Assembly: GCA_005883865.1 (NCBI GenBank)
Contig: VBAO01000109.1
Coordinates: 1 to 10,818 of the forward strand
Reading direction: 5' to 3'
DNA from: Candidatus Segetimicrobium genomatis
GTDB taxonomy: Bacteria; Sysuimicrobiota; Sysuimicrobiia; Sysuimicrobiales; Segetimicrobiaceae
Length of the DNA stretch: 10,818 bases
This document shows positions 1 to 7,336 of this stretch, in pieces (the first letter of the stretch is position 1; each line of letters begins with the position of its first letter). The notes under the pieces are model-generated. The model worked only from the letters and a program-made list of their open reading frames with translations. It searched no databases and was not told the origin of the DNA. A program made the translations under genes and the position numbers.

Positions 1-1
1 C

Positions 2-2320
2 GAGTGGACGGCCGAGGGCCGGCGCGTCATCGTCGCCAGCCGGCAGGCGCACCGGATGGTCGAGGTGCTCGCCGGCCACGGCGTGGCCGCCGGCCTCGTG
101 GAGCGTCTCGACGATCCGCCCTCCCCGGGGAGCGTGTACGCCGTCCCCCAGGGGCTGACCGGGGGGTTTACCCTCGACGCCCTGGTCGTGGTCACCGACG
201 CCGAGATCCTCGGTTGGCGGCGCCGCCGGCGCCACATCCGATGGCTCCGCGACGGCGCCCGGGTTGGCAGCTGGACGGAGCTGACACCGGGCGATCTGGT
301 CGTCCACATCCACCACGGCATCGGGCTGTACCGCGGCCTCGAGCGCCTGGCGGTCGGGGGCGGGGAGCGCGACTATCTCCACCTCGAGTACGCGCAGGGG
401 GACGCCCTCTACGTCCCGACCGACCAGATCAACCTCGTTCAGCGCTACGTCGGGGTCGAGGGGCAGACGCCGCAGATCCACCGGCTCGGCGGGACCGAGT
501 GGGAGCGGGAGAAGCGACGGGTCCGGGAGCGAACCCGGGAGATGGCCCGGGAGCTGCTCGACCTCTACGCCGCGCGCGAGGCGCGATCCGGCCACTCGTT
601 CGCCCCCGATAGCCCGTGGCAGCGCGAGATGGAGGAGGCGTTCAGCTTCGAGGAGACCCCCGACCAGTGGCAGGCGATCCAGGACGTGAAGCGGGACATG
701 GAGTCGGCGCGGCCGATGGACCGCCTGGTGAGCGGGGACGTGGGGTACGGGAAGACCGAGGTCGCCGTGCGCGCGGCGTTCAAGGCCGTGATGGATGGGA
801 AACAGGTCGCCGTGCTCGTGCCGACCACGATCCTGGCGCAACAGCATTTCGCCGTCTTCCAGGAACGATTCGCGGCCTTCCCCGTTCGGGTCGAGATGCT
901 GAGCCGGTTCCGGTCGCCGCGGGAGCAGAAGGCGATCGTGGACGCCGTCCGGACCGGGGCGGTCGACGTCATCATCGGCACGCACCGGCTCCTCAGCCGG
1001 TCGGTCACGTTCAAGGACCTCGGCCTCGTCATCATCGACGAAGAGCAGCGGTTCGGCGTCACGCACAAGGAACGGCTGAAGCAGCTGCGGGCCCAGGTCG
1101 ACGTCCTCACGCTGACGGCGACCCCGATTCCGCGCACCCTCCACATGTCCCTGGCCGGGCTGCGCGATCTCTCGGTGATGGAGACGCCGCCCGAGGCGCG
1201 TCAGCCGATCCGAACCGTGATCCGGGAGGAAAGTCCGGACGTCGTGCGCGAGGCGATCCAGGACGAGCTCAACCGCGAGGGGCAGGTCTACGTCATCCAC
1301 AACCGGGTCGAGACGATCGAACGCGCCGCCGCCCGGATCCGCCGCCTCGTGCCGGACGCCCGTGTGGCGGTCGCCCACGGGCAGATGCCCGAGGAGCGCC
1401 TCGAGCAGGTGATGCTCGACTTCCTCGGCGGACGGTACGACGTGCTCGTGAGCACGACCATCGTGGAGATCGGGCTCGACATCCCGCGCGTCAACACCAT
1501 CATCATCGAGGACGCGCACACCCTCGGCCTGGCCCAACTGTATCAGCTCCGCGGGCGCGTCGGGCGGGCGGAGCGCCAGGCGTACGCGTACCTGCTCTAT
1601 CCCCGGCATGTCCGGCTCGCCCCCGAGGCCGAGCAGCGCCTCGTCGCGATGCGCGAGTTCGTCGAGCTCGGATCCGGGCTGCGCCTCGCGATGCGAGACC
1701 TGGAGATTCGCGGCGCGGGGAACCTCCTGGGTCCGGAGCAGCACGGTCACCTGGCGGCCGTGGGGTTCGACCTCTACATGCGCCTCCTCGAAGAGGCGGT
1801 CCGGGAGACCCGCGGGGAGGTCGTCGAGGAGCCTCCCGAGGTGGCGGTCGATCTGGACGTGGGCGCCTACCTGCCCGACACATATGTGTCCTCGCCGGCG
1901 CAACGGATGGCGGCCTACCGGCACCTGGCGGCCGCCCAGACGGTCGAGGAAGGCCGCGCGGCGATCGAAGCGCTGCGCGACCGGTTCGGCCCGCTCCCGG
2001 AGCCCGTGCAGCACCTCGCGGAGATCATCCGCCTCCGCGCCCTGGCCCGCCGCGCCGGCGTCGCGTCGATCACCCGAGATCGGACCGGGGTGCTGGTCCG
2101 GCTCTCCGATCACACCACCACAGGCGCCCGGCTGCGCGCCTTGTCGGACGCGTTGCCCGGCCGGCTCGAGCTCACCCCGGAGGGGATCCTGCTGCGCCCC
2201 GATGGAAGCGACCTCGCGGAGACGATCCGGCGCATCGGCGAGATGCTGGACGCGTTGTCCGCCCCGGAGGAACCCCCCGGCCGCATCGACTCGGCCGCCC
2301 GTGCGCGGGCGGGCCGGTAG
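2..2320 (+). CDS. mfd: Transcription-repair coupling factor Mfd (5'-truncated by window edge)
   Basis: Mfd is an ATP-driven DNA translocase that displaces RNA polymerase stalled at lesions and recruits UvrA for nucleotide excision repair. The reading frame is open from base 2, so the gene starts outside the window. About 772 residues are visible of a family length near 1150, so the N-terminal UvrB-like part is mostly missing. In order, one sees the CarD-like RNA-polymerase-interacting domain (GDLVVHIHHGIGLYRG, from about 290), Walker A (GDVGYGKTE, about 734-760), the DEEQ box (1037-1048), motif III TATPIPRT (about 1114-1137), the motif V region (STTIVEIGLDIPRVN, about 1451-1495) and motif VI QLRGRVGR (1544-1567). 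A C-terminal TRCF domain spans about 1834-2050. All helicase motifs are intact. mazG starts 21 nt after the stop, in the same direction. Identification is secure. Confidence 0.97.
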   Translation, partial: EWTAEGRRVIVASRQAHRMVEVLAGHGVAAGLVERLDDPPSPGSVYAVPQGLTGGFTLDALVVVTDAEILGWRRRRRHIRWLRDGARVGSWTELTPGDLVVHIHHGIGLYRGLERLAVGGGERDYLHLEYAQGDALYVPTDQINLVQRYVGVEGQTPQIHRLGGTEWEREKRRVRERTREMARELLDLYAAREARSGHSFAPDSPWQREMEEAFSFEETPDQWQAIQDVKRDMESARPMDRLVSGDVGYGKTEVAVRAAFKAVMDGKQVAVLVPTTILAQQHFAVFQERFAAFPVRVEMLSRFRSPREQKAIVDAVRTGAVDVIIGTHRLLSRSVTFKDLGLVIIDEEQRFGVTHKERLKQLRAQVDVLTLTATPIPRTLHMSLAGLRDLSVMETPPEARQPIRTVIREESPDVVREAIQDELNREGQVYVIHNRVETIERAAARIRRLVPDARVAVAHGQMPEERLEQVMLDFLGGRYDVLVSTTIVEIGLDIPRVNTIIIEDAHTLGLAQLYQLRGRVGRAERQAYAYLLYPRHVRLAPEAEQRLVAMREFVELGSGLRLAMRDLEIRGAGNLLGPEQHGHLAAVGFDLYMRLLEEAVRETRGEVVEEPPEVAVDLDVGAYLPDTYVSSPAQRMAAYRHLAAAQTVEEGRAAIEALRDRFGPLPEPVQHLAEIIRLRALARRAGVASITRDRTGVLVRLSDHTTTGARLRALSDALPGRLELTPEGILLRPDGSDLAETIRRIGEMLDALSAPEEPPGRIDSAARARAGR

Positions 2321-2341
2321 GCCGGGCACCGGAGCCGACTC

Positions 2342-3124
2342 ATGACGACACGCCGGCCTACGTTCGACGACCTGGTCACCACCATGGGGCGCCTCCGCGG
2401 CCCCGGCGGGTGTCCGTGGGATCGCGAGCAGACGCACCGGTCGCTCCGACCGTACCTCCTCGAAGAGACGTATGAGGCGCTCGAGGCGATCGACCGCGGA
2501 TCACCCGACGACCTTCGCCAGGAACTGGGAGACCTGCTGCTCCAGGTGGTGTTCCACGCGCAGATGGCGCGAGAGGCCGGGACGTTCACCATCGAGGACG
2601 TGGTCGCCGGGCTCGTGGACAAGCTAATCCGCCGGCATCCCCACGTCTTCGGGGACGTCCGGGTCGAGGGGTCCCGCGAGGTCCTTGCCAACTGGGAAAC
2701 CATCAAGGCGCAGGAGCGGACCGAGGGGCTCCACGGTCCGGAGGCGGGCGCGCTCACCGGCCTGCCTCGGGCGCTGCCGGCTCTGGCGCTGGCCCAGCGC
2801 ACCCAGGATCAGGCCGCCCGGGCAGGGTTTGCCTGGCCGGACCTCCGGGCCGCGTTGGGGAAGGTGCGGGAGGAGCTCGCGGAGTTGGAAGCGGCAGCCG
2901 GGCGGGGCGAGGGACGCGCAGCCGAGGAGATGGGCGACCTGCTCTTCGCCGTCGCCGGCCTGCCCCGCTACCTGCACCTCGACGGGGAGCAGGCGCTCAG
3001 GGAGGCGTGTACCGCGTTCCGCGACCGTTTTGGGCGCATGGAGGCGTACGTCCGGACTCGAGGCCGCCCCCTCAACGAGTACACCGCAGACGAGATGCTC
3101 GCGCTGTGGCGTGCGACTCGATAA
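2342..3124 (+). CDS. mazG: Nucleoside triphosphate pyrophosphohydrolase MazG
   Basis: MazG hydrolyses (d)NTPs to NMP and pyrophosphate; it acts in house-cleaning of aberrant nucleotides and, in some bacteria, in lowering ppGpp. The 260 residues match the length of the two-domain family (E. coli about 263). The first domain shows the signature LRGPGGCPWDREQTH (18-32), EETYE (41-45) and ELGD (61-64), giving the EExxE...ExxD metal site. The second domain shows EELAE (177-181) and EEMGD (195-199). The start ATG is preceded by GGAG at 2331-2334 with a 7-nt spacer. The gene follows mfd, as in Bacillus (yabN) and actinobacteria, and its last 14 nt overlap rqcP. Unlike Bacillus YabN there is no N-terminal tetrapyrrole-methylase domain. 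Confidence 0.95.
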   Translation: MTTRRPTFDDLVTTMGRLRGPGGCPWDREQTHRSLRPYLLEETYEALEAIDRGSPDDLRQELGDLLLQVVFHAQMAREAGTFTIEDVVAGLVDKLIRRHPHVFGDVRVEGSREVLANWETIKAQERTEGLHGPEAGALTGLPRALPALALAQRTQDQAARAGFAWPDLRAALGKVREELAELEAAAGRGEGRAAEEMGDLLFAVAGLPRYLHLDGEQALREACTAFRDRFGRMEAYVRTRGRPLNEYTADEMLALWRATR

Positions 3125-3362
3125 GTTCCTGCAGGTGAGCCGTCTCGTCCGGCGCCGGGCGCTCGCCAACAGCCTGTGCCACGCCGGCCGGGTTGTCCTC
3201 AACGGACGTCCCGCGCTCCCCGCCGCCGACGTCCGGCCGGGCGATGTCATCGCGATCGAGGTGGGCGCGCGGCGCATCCGCGCCCGGGTGCGCGCGCTCC
3301 CGACGTCCCGGCAGGCCGGCGAGGAGTCCGTGGAGGTGCTCGAGGATCAGGCACTGGAATGA
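3111..3362 (+). CDS. rqcP: S4-domain ribosome quality control protein RqcP (YabO/HslR family)
   Basis: This 83-residue protein starts at GTG inside the end of mazG (14-nt overlap). That start is chosen because the S4 fold begins directly with VRLDKFLQVSRLVRRR, the classic N-terminus of YabO. The following AGRVVLNGRPA and VRPGDVIAIEVG complete the S4 RNA-binding domain. In Bacillus subtilis, RqcP binds obstructed large ribosomal subunits carrying peptidyl-tRNA and works with RqcH in adding C-terminal alanine tails that target stalled peptides for degradation. Length and position next to mazG match yabO exactly. No clear Shine-Dalgarno precedes it, so translation is probably coupled to mazG. 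The frame is open far upstream, but that extension is a shadow of mazG. An Hsp15 (HslR) assignment is possible, but Hsp15 is longer. Confidence 0.92.
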   Translation: MRLDKFLQVSRLVRRRALANSLCHAGRVVLNGRPALPAADVRPGDVIAIEVGARRIRARVRALPTSRQAGEESVEVLEDQALE

Positions 3363-3376
3363 TCCGCGGCGGAGCG

Positions 3377-3383
3377 AAGGAGG
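3377..3383 (+). promoter_or_regulatory. Shine-Dalgarno that fixes the enolase start
   Basis: AAGGAGG lies 7 nt before the GTG at 3391 and is the strongest ribosome binding site in the mfd-eno run. It decides for GTG 3391 over upstream in-frame ATGs, which lie within rqcP. Confidence 0.85.
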
Positions 3384-3390
3384 CGTTCGC

Positions 3391-4701
3391 GTGTCGGCGA
3401 TCAAATCGGTGACAGCCCGGGAGATCCTGGACTCGCGCGGGAACCCCACCGTGGAGGTCGACGTGCTGCTCGCATCAGGAGCGTTGGGCCGGGCGGCGGT
3501 GCCCTCCGGGGCCAGCACCGGCCTCCACGAGGCGGTAGAGCTGCGGGACCGCGACGCGGCCCGGTACGGTGGGCTCGGGGTCCGCGAGGCCGTGCGGCAC
3601 GTCCGCGAGACCATCGCTCCTGCGATCACGGGGCACGATGGACTGGATCAGGAGGGGCTGGACCGGAGAATGGTCGCGCTGGACGGCACGCCCAACAAGG
3701 GGCGGCTGGGGGCCAATGCCATTCTCGGGGTGTCGCTGGCGGCCGCCCGGGCGGCCGCCGCCGAGCAGGGCCGTCCCCTCTTCCAGTCGCTCGCTCAGTC
3801 GCTCGCCCGGGGGGGAGGCGCCACCCTGCCGGTTCCGCTGATGAACATCCTCAACGGCGGCAAGCACGCCGACAACGCGCTGGACTTTCAGGAGTTCATG
3901 GTGGTCCCCGTCAGGGCCCCCGCGTTCTCGGAGGCCCTCCGCATGGGCGCCGAGACCTACCATGCGTTGCACCGGGTCCTCAGGGAGCGGGGGCTCGCCA
4001 CCGGCGTGGGAGACGAGGGCGGGTTTGCCCCCCCCATCGAGAGCAACGAAGAGGCCCTGGATCTCCTGGTCCACGCCATCGAGCGCGCGGGGTTTGTCCC
4101 CGGCCGGGACATCGCGCTCGCGATCGATCCCGCGTCGACCACCTTCTACCGGGACGGGCGGTACGCGCTGCGGCAGGGGCGGGATCCGCGGTCCACGGAC
4201 CAGATGATCGACTATTACGCGGCCCTGGTCGACCGGTTCCCCATCGTGTCCATCGAAGACGGCCTGGCCGAAGACGACTGGAACGGGTGGACGGCGCTCA
4301 CCCGCCGGCTTGGCGACCGCGTCCAACTCATCGGCGACGACTTGTACGTCACCAGCCCCGAGCGCATCGCCCAGGGCATGGCGCGCTCGGCCGGCAACGC
4401 GGTCCTGATCAAGGTGAACCAGATCGGGACGCTCTCGGAGGCGCTCCGGTCGATCCGCGCGACGCGAGAACACGGGTGGAGCCCGGTCATCTCCCACCGG
4501 TCCGGAGAGACCGAGGATGTGACGATTGCCGATCTCGCGGTCGCGACCGACGCGGGCCAGATCAAGACCGGCGCGCCCGCCCGGTCGGAGCGGGTGTGCA
4601 AGTACAACCAGCTCCTCCGGATCGAGGAAATGCTCGGCGCCCGGGCCCGCTACGCCGGGGCGGCGGCGCTTGCGCGCTCCGCGCGCGGCGCGGGGCCGTA
4701 G
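3391..4701 (+). CDS. eno: Enolase (phosphopyruvate hydratase)
   Basis: Enolase interconverts 2-phosphoglycerate and phosphoenolpyruvate in glycolysis and gluconeogenesis, in the cytoplasm. The 436 residues match the family length. Visible are the mobile loop SGAST (39-43), H159 and E168 in GGKHADNALDFQEF, the catalytic acid E209 in GVGDEGGFAPP, the three Mg ligands D246, E289 and D316, the catalytic base K341 in LIKVNQIGT, SHRSGETED with H369-R370-S371 (368-376), and K392 in QIKTG. The helix after D246 reads DPASTTFY where most enolases have a SEFY-like sequence, a mild substitution away from catalysis. The GTG start has a strong Shine-Dalgarno. Only 28 nt separate it from rqcP, so it is probably in the mfd-mazG-rqcP operon. 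It converges on the HD-GYP gene. Confidence 0.98.
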   Translation: MSAIKSVTAREILDSRGNPTVEVDVLLASGALGRAAVPSGASTGLHEAVELRDRDAARYGGLGVREAVRHVRETIAPAITGHDGLDQEGLDRRMVALDGTPNKGRLGANAILGVSLAAARAAAAEQGRPLFQSLAQSLARGGGATLPVPLMNILNGGKHADNALDFQEFMVVPVRAPAFSEALRMGAETYHALHRVLRERGLATGVGDEGGFAPPIESNEEALDLLVHAIERAGFVPGRDIALAIDPASTTFYRDGRYALRQGRDPRSTDQMIDYYAALVDRFPIVSIEDGLAEDDWNGWTALTRRLGDRVQLIGDDLYVTSPERIAQGMARSAGNAVLIKVNQIGTLSEALRSIRATREHGWSPVISHRSGETEDVTIADLAVATDAGQIKTGAPARSERVCKYNQLLRIEEMLGARARYAGAAALARSARGAGP

Positions 4702-4710
4702 CCCACGCCG

Positions 4711-5720
4711 TCACCGCTTCGGCGCCGCCCTGGCTATCTGGGTGGCGGTGAACATCTCCACCAGCCGCCTATCCCATTGCGAGCCTCCCCCTCGCGCCAT
4801 GCGTCAACCACGGCGACGATGCGGGCGGGGAGCGGGATCGCGTCCCCTTTGAGACCCTCGGGATATCCTTTGCCGTCCCACCGCTCGTGATGGGCGAGCG
4901 CGATCTCCGCGGCCATCTGGAGCAGGGGGAACCGGCTGCCGGAGAGGATCCGGGCCCCGATGGTGGTGTGGGCTTTGAGCACCTCGAACTCCTCGGGGCC
5001 GAGGTTGACCGGCTTGAGCAGGAGGTAATCCGGGATGACGATCTTGCCCACATCGTGCAGGGTCGCGGCCCGCCGGATCAATGTGACCTGGTCGTCCGCG
5101 AGGCCCAGGGCCCTGGCCAGCACACCGGCGTGCTGGCCGACGCGTTGGGTGTGCCGCCCGGTCAAATCGTCGCGGTACTCCGCGGCCAGGGCCAGACGCT
5201 CGAGGATTTCGATCTGGGCCTCCTCGAGGTCCTCGGTGCGGGCGCTGACCTTCGCTTCGAGGAGGCGGTTGCGGTCCTGAAGCTTGAGGTGGAGCCAGCG
5301 GGTTTCGAGCAGGTTTCGGATGCGCAGAAGCACCTCCGTGGGGTCGAAGGGCTTGGTCAGGAAGTCCTTGGCGCCGCTCGCGAGGGCCCGCTGCTTGGCC
5401 TCGGGCGTGATGTCGGCGGTCAGCACCAACACCGGAAGGTAGGTCCCCGCCGGGACGAGCCCTCTGAGCGCCTCCATCACCCCAAATCCGTCCAGCCCCG
5501 GCATGACCAGGTCCAGTAGGATCAGGTCGGGGGTAAACTCGGCGTACAGGCCGAGGACTTCGCGCGGGTCGGTCGTGGTCTTGAGGCTGGTGTACCCCGA
5601 CCGCCGCAGGAGACTCTCGAGGAGGCGGGTGTTGGCCTCCTGATCATCGACGATCAGGATTCGGGCCTCCATGAGGAGGGGGTCTTGCACGGTCCGGATC
5701 GCGCTCCGTGAGGAGGTCAT
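4711..5720 (-). pseudogene. REC-HD-GYP response regulator with internal deletion/frameshift near the C-terminus
   Basis: This gene encodes a receiver domain followed by an HD-GYP domain, the architecture of two-component regulators that hydrolyse cyclic-di-GMP. REC residues D25/D26, phospho-acceptor D70, T101 and K123 are present (about residues 19-137). A coiled linker (about 140-178) precedes HD-GYP, which shows E181, H190, HD222-223, K226, H251, HH277-278, the GYP motif and D306. At VVDAW (W308, codon 4799-4797) the frame runs into 20 unrelated residues and stops at 4734. Two bases further on, the -1-shifted frame (4794-4711) reads RGGGSQWDRRLVEMF, which fits the usual family ending (G.QFDP..V..F). 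About 20-26 codons between, the DALTSDRPYR region, are missing. All metal ligands precede the junction, so residual activity is possible. The start is uncertain: ATG at 5672 (MEARILIVDD) is an alternative, and neither has a good ribosome binding site. Confidence 0.85.
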
Positions 5721-5824
5721 CGATCGGTCACTGATCTCGCCTCGCTATCAGCTGGTCCCAGGACCGGCCCCTCGGGGCGACAGGACGGACATGATGGCGC
5801 GGGGCCAGAGAGGTTATTGTGGCG

Positions 5825-5840
5825 CTAACCGCCGGTTTAG
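5825..5840. repeat. Imperfect inverted repeat in divergent intergenic region
   Basis: CTAACC and GGTTTAG face each other across GCC in the 247-nt region (5721-5967) between the HD-GYP gene and the transglycosylase gene. It sits just before an AT-rich pocket (ATAACATCATATAC, about 5847-5860) in otherwise GC-rich DNA. It could be an operator for one or both divergent promoters, but I see no confident -35/-10 pair. No other gene or RNA is evident in this interval. Confidence 0.3.
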
Positions 5841-5967
5841 GGGAGGATAACATCATATACCCAATACCCCGGAGAGGCCTGCGGCAGACTCCACAGATCG
5901 ATCGCGCGGCCGGCCGGAACCGCGCCCGGGAGGATTTCCCTGCCGTCCCCAGAACTGCGTCACCACG

Positions 5968-6661
5968 ATGCCCATCGGTCGCCGCCTGGGAGGGGCGCCT
6001 CGATGGCTGATTGCCTACCTGACCCTGTGCCTGGCGGCCCTCCTGTTCGCAGCAACGATCCTCTACGTGATGACGGTGCATGTCGCCGGCGCGATCACGC
6101 GTCTTGCCCGTGATGGTGCGACCCCGCGCCCGGTGCACGACATTCCGTACGCCGACCTCATCAATGAGATCGCCGACAGCCACCGCCTGAACCCCGCGCT
6201 CGTGGCCGCGGTGGTCGCGGCGGAAAGCGGGTTCAATGCACGGGCCCGGTCGGCCCGCGGGGCGTACGGGCTCATGCAGGTGATGCCGGCCACGTGGCAG
6301 GAGCTCGCGGCCGCGCCAGCATGCGCGGGTGACGTGGCTCCGCCCACCGTCCCTCCGTGCATGGATGACCCGGCGGCGAACCGCCGCGTACAACGCGGGC
6401 GCCGGCACAGTCGCGCAACACGAGGGCGTCCCGCCGTTCCCGGAGACGACGCGGTACCTCCGCCAGGTGGCGCTGGCCTGGTACCATCTGCAGCGGGACG
6501 GAACGCTGACGCCGATCTGGCGAAGTCTGCTCCGGTGGGGGGAGCTCGGCCGGTACGCCCGCATCGGGGTGGTCATGAGTCTCATCGCGCTCGTCCTCCC
6601 CGTGCTCTGGCTGGCGCAGCACCCGCTTCCCGCTCGGGCGGGGCAGAGGATCCCGCGGTGA
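5968..6661 (+). pseudogene. Membrane-anchored lytic transglycosylase (SLT domain), broken by an internal deletion/frameshift
   Basis: Lytic transglycosylases cleave peptidoglycan glycan strands to 1,6-anhydromuropeptides outside the membrane. The first part (5968-6381) has a hydrophobic anchor (about residues 13-36), then an SLT domain with catalytic E86 in AAESGFN and the GAYGLMQVMPATW motif (98-110). C119 and C131 could pair. After MDDPAAN (N138, codon 6379-6381) the frame should give the helix ending in LALAAYNAG. Instead, one base later, AAYNAGAGTVAQHEGVPP appears in the +1-shifted frame (6383-6661). About 20 codons of the conserved domain are missing. The second part ends with ETTRYLRQVALAWYHL and a second hydrophobic segment (about 6566-6625), giving an unusual two-anchor layout. 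No good Shine-Dalgarno precedes the ATG. The stop overlaps the divIC start as GTGA. Actinobacteria have a comparable gene (lpqU) at this locus. Confidence 0.85.
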
Positions 6662-7143
6662 ATCGCCGGAGACCCGCGGGCCCACCGTCCGCCGGCCGGC
6701 GGCGACCTCCGGTGCCGCTCAGGACGCGCCTGCTGGCCGCCGGCGCCGGATCCCTGGCGGGCTGGATGCTGCTGGCCGTCGGAGTCCAGCACCTCCGCAC
6801 CTACGCCCTTGTCCGGGAGGCGGCGCGGCTGGAGCGGCACCGCCACGACCTGCTGACCGAAAACGCCGTGCTCCGGGAAGAGATCCAGCGGCTTCGCACA
6901 GACGACCGATACATCGAGCGCCTGGCGCGGGAGCAGCTCGGCATGCTCCGCCCCGGCGAGGTGGAACTGCTCATGACCCCGACGTCCGACCAACGCCCCG
7001 CCGGTGAGGATCCGACCGCCTCACGGGCCGCGCCGCGCGGTGAAGGGGACCGATCGATTGGATGGCTCGTCCGGACCGTGGCTGCGCGTGCCCGCGCGCT
7101 CCTCGACCGCGTCCTCGGCGCGGGATCCCGTGGGACCCCGTGA
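6658..7143 (+). CDS. divIC: Septum formation initiator, FtsB/DivIC family
   Basis: The 161-residue protein has a basic cytoplasmic N-terminus rich in Arg and Pro (1-23), one transmembrane helix (about 24-43), a coiled coil (about 47-80, with LTENAVLREEIQRL) and the family ending ERLAREQLGMLRPGEVEL (87-104). FtsB/DivIC bridges FtsL and FtsQ/DivIB in the divisome at the membrane. The GTG start is preceded by AGAGGA (6645-6650, 7-nt spacer) and overlaps the transglycosylase stop by 4 nt, so translation is likely coupled. After the conserved part there is a tail of about 55 residues: a polar stretch and then an amphipathic helix (SIGWLVRTVAARARALLDRV). Such a tail is longer than in the E. coli or Bacillus proteins. 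Placement near eno is typical in both actinobacteria and proteobacteria. Confidence 0.9.
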   Translation: MNRRRPAGPPSAGRRRPPVPLRTRLLAAGAGSLAGWMLLAVGVQHLRTYALVREAARLERHRHDLLTENAVLREEIQRLRTDDRYIERLAREQLGMLRPGEVELLMTPTSDQRPAGEDPTASRAAPRGEGDRSIGWLVRTVAARARALLDRVLGAGSRGTP

Positions 7144-7271
7144 TAGAGGCCCACTCCCGGCGCTCTCGCACGGACGTTCGATGGCGCCCTCGACGCAGGC
7201 CCTCCGCCGTCCTTCGCGCCGCCCGATGAACCGCTAGAAACGGGCAGGCGTCGACATCGACACTTTTTGCA

Positions 7272-7300
7272 TTGACACCCCCCAGGAGGTTGGCTATAAT
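7272..7300 (+). promoter_or_regulatory. Perfect consensus sigma-70/sigma-A promoter
   Basis: TTGACA (7272-7277) and TATAAT (7295-7300) are separated by exactly 17 nt, a full match to the housekeeping promoter consensus. Transcription would start near 7307, about 30 nt before the S1-domain gene. The 193-nt gap from divIC (7144-7336) holds nothing else I recognise. Confidence 0.9.
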
Positions 7301-7336
7301 GCCGACACGTCAGTTCGGGAGGGATATGCATCACGT

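Noticed and set aside
3475..4497. 340-codon minus-strand frame opposite enolase
   Set aside because: It mirrors the enolase codon pattern, has no recognisable motif and lies entirely within eno.
5721..5967. Cyclic-di-GMP riboswitch upstream of the transglycosylase
   Set aside because: Looked for because of the neighbouring HD-GYP gene; no GEMM-type conserved sequence is visible.
5819..6010. Small plus-strand open frame in the divergent region
   Set aside because: It has no ribosome binding site or recognisable motif and overlaps the transglycosylase start.
6355..6390. Programmed ribosomal frameshift in the transglycosylase
   Set aside because: A frameshift alone would not restore the protein because a conserved block between MDDPAAN and AAYNAG is physically absent; no slippery heptamer is seen.
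5728..6993. Long minus-strand open frame (421 codons) opposite the transglycosylase and divIC
   Set aside because: It is antisense to two well-supported genes and consists of low-complexity Arg/Gly/Pro-rich sequence with no domain; long shadow frames are expected in GC-rich DNA.
5968..7143. One continuous 391-codon protein joining the transglycosylase N-terminus to DivIC
   Set aside because: The middle (about 6382-6657) is shadow sequence while real SLT sequence runs in another frame. The apparent fusion is a by-product of the deletion; DivIC has its own GTG start and ribosome binding site.
7144..7271. tRNA genes between divIC and yabR
   Set aside because: No cloverleaf or T-loop (GGTTCGA-like) sequence is present.
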